Part shown: positions 13,739 through 14,236 of the stretch, in pieces | Layout of the letters: the number at the start of each line of letters is the position of its first letter | Numbering within the stretch: the stretch's first letter is position 1 | Assembly: GCA_003562535.1 (NCBI GenBank) | Contig: PWUP01000097.1 | Location: forward strand, 1 to 14,236 | Reading direction: 5' to 3' | DNA: 14,236 bases | DNA from: Gammaproteobacteria bacterium | GTDB lineage: Bacteria > Pseudomonadota > Gammaproteobacteria > Competibacterales > Competibacteraceae | Made by a program: the position numbers and the translations under genes | Notes under the pieces: generated by a model | What the model saw: only the letters and a program-made list of their open reading frames with translations | The model's database searches: none | What the model was told of the DNA's origin: nothing

Positions 13739-14236
13739 CCCGTGAATTTATGCTCGACGGTCTGCCAGTCGCGTTCAGCGAAGGGCAAACCATTTTGCAA
13801 GCGGCGCGCGCCGCCGGGCGCTATATTCCCTCGCTGTGCTGGCATCCTGATTTTCCACCGCACGGGTCCTGCAAACTGTGTATCGTCAAAGCCAATGGAC
13901 GGCATGTTTCGGCCTGCGCCCTACCGGCGCGTGAAGGCATGGAAGTCGAAAGCGACACGCCGGAAATCAACGGCGAACGACGTGCTTTGCTGCAAATGCT
14001 GTTTGTCGAGGGCAATCATTTTTGCCCGTCCTGTGAAACCAGCGGCAACTGTCAGCTTCAGGCGCAGGCGTATGAACTGGAAATGACCAGCGCTCGGTTT
14101 GATTATCTGTTCCCGGTGCGCCCCGTCGATGCCTCCCATCCCGAAATTCTGCTGGATTTTAACCGCTGTATCTTCTGCGAGCTGTGTGTACGCGCCAGCC
14201 GCGATGTGGACGGTAAGCATATTTTCGCCTTGACGG
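13735..14236 (+). CDS. hoxU: NAD-reducing hydrogenase diaphorase subunit HoxU, partial (3' end outside window)
   Basis: HoxU carries the iron-sulfur relay linking HoxF to the hydrogenase module HoxYH. The visible 167 residues match the N-terminal part of NuoG. A [2Fe-2S] ferredoxin domain has Cys35, Cys46, Cys49 and Cys61. A first [4Fe-4S] site has His95, Cys97, Cys100 and Cys106 in the NHFCPSCETSGNCQLQ segment. The start of a further cluster motif is Cys145, Cys148 and Cys151. The full protein is usually near 235-240 residues, so about 70 are missing. The ATG overlaps the hoxF stop in ATGA and has a strong AGGAGG at 13722-13727, seven bases away. hoxY and hoxH would be expected downstream. 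Confidence 0.88.
   Translation, partial: MTREFMLDGLPVAFSEGQTILQAARAAGRYIPSLCWHPDFPPHGSCKLCIVKANGRHVSACALPAREGMEVESDTPEINGERRALLQMLFVEGNHFCPSCETSGNCQLQAQAYELEMTSARFDYLFPVRPVDASHPEILLDFNRCIFCELCVRASRDVDGKHIFALT

Noticed and set aside
11939..14236. Assignment of the last two genes to respiratory complex I or NAD-dependent formate dehydrogenase.
   Set aside because: The NuoE-NuoF fusion and the short NuoG-like protein with the HoxU-type NHFCPSC segment fit the soluble hydrogenase diaphorase; hoxYH lie outside the window, so a small doubt remains.
1..14236. A CRISPR array, tRNA, insertion sequence or prophage.
   Set aside because: I saw no regular direct repeats with spacers, cloverleaf sequences, transposase motifs or phage genes; nearly all DNA is accounted for by housekeeping, ccm and hox genes.

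Overview
This window looks like a chromosomal segment of a gammaproteobacterium of moderate GC content. The clearest sign is the order nadK-recN-bamE with rnfH convergent on bamE, which matches the E. coli neighbourhood. A full cytochrome c maturation set (System I) and the start of an NAD-reducing [NiFe]-hydrogenase operon point to a respiring organism with access to H2, plausibly a chemolithotroph or a facultative or microaerobic bacterium. The genus cannot be fixed from sequence alone.

Layout. Positions 1-554 (minus) hold a ProQ/FinO-family RNA chaperone that runs off the left edge. rnfH (636-1076, plus) is divergent from it, and its 3' end overlaps the 3' end of bamE (928-1263, minus) by 149 bp. 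bamE, recN (1332-3002) and nadK (3015-3920) form a minus-strand group. Only 22 bp separate the nadK start from the divergent gloB-like hydrolase gene (3943-4728, plus). A 167-bp gap with a GC-rich hairpin and a candidate promoter follows. Positions 4896-11842 are a tightly packed ccm operon in the order C-D-E-F-G-H-I-A-B. A 96-bp gap with an FNR/Anr-like palindrome separates it from hoxF (11939-13738) and hoxU (13735 to the right edge, cut).

How the genes work together. CcmA, B, C, D and E build and release holo-CcmE, the periplasmic heme chaperone. CcmG and CcmH keep the apocytochrome CXXCH cysteines reduced, CcmI presents apocytochrome, and CcmF with CcmH ligates the heme. HoxF and HoxU form the diaphorase half of a soluble NAD-reducing hydrogenase; the hydrogenase half (hoxY, hoxH) would be expected just past the right edge. 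The left part is housekeeping: NADP synthesis, recombination repair, outer-membrane assembly and methylglyoxal detoxification.

I see no CRISPR array, tRNA, insertion sequence, phage gene or evident new defence or biosynthetic system. The unusual points are smaller: a permuted ccm gene order, loss of half the N-terminal [2Fe-2S] ligands in HoxF, a ProQ-family protein lacking a key RNA-binding arginine, an RnfH tail encoded antisense to bamE, and a nadK/gloB junction with almost no intergenic DNA.
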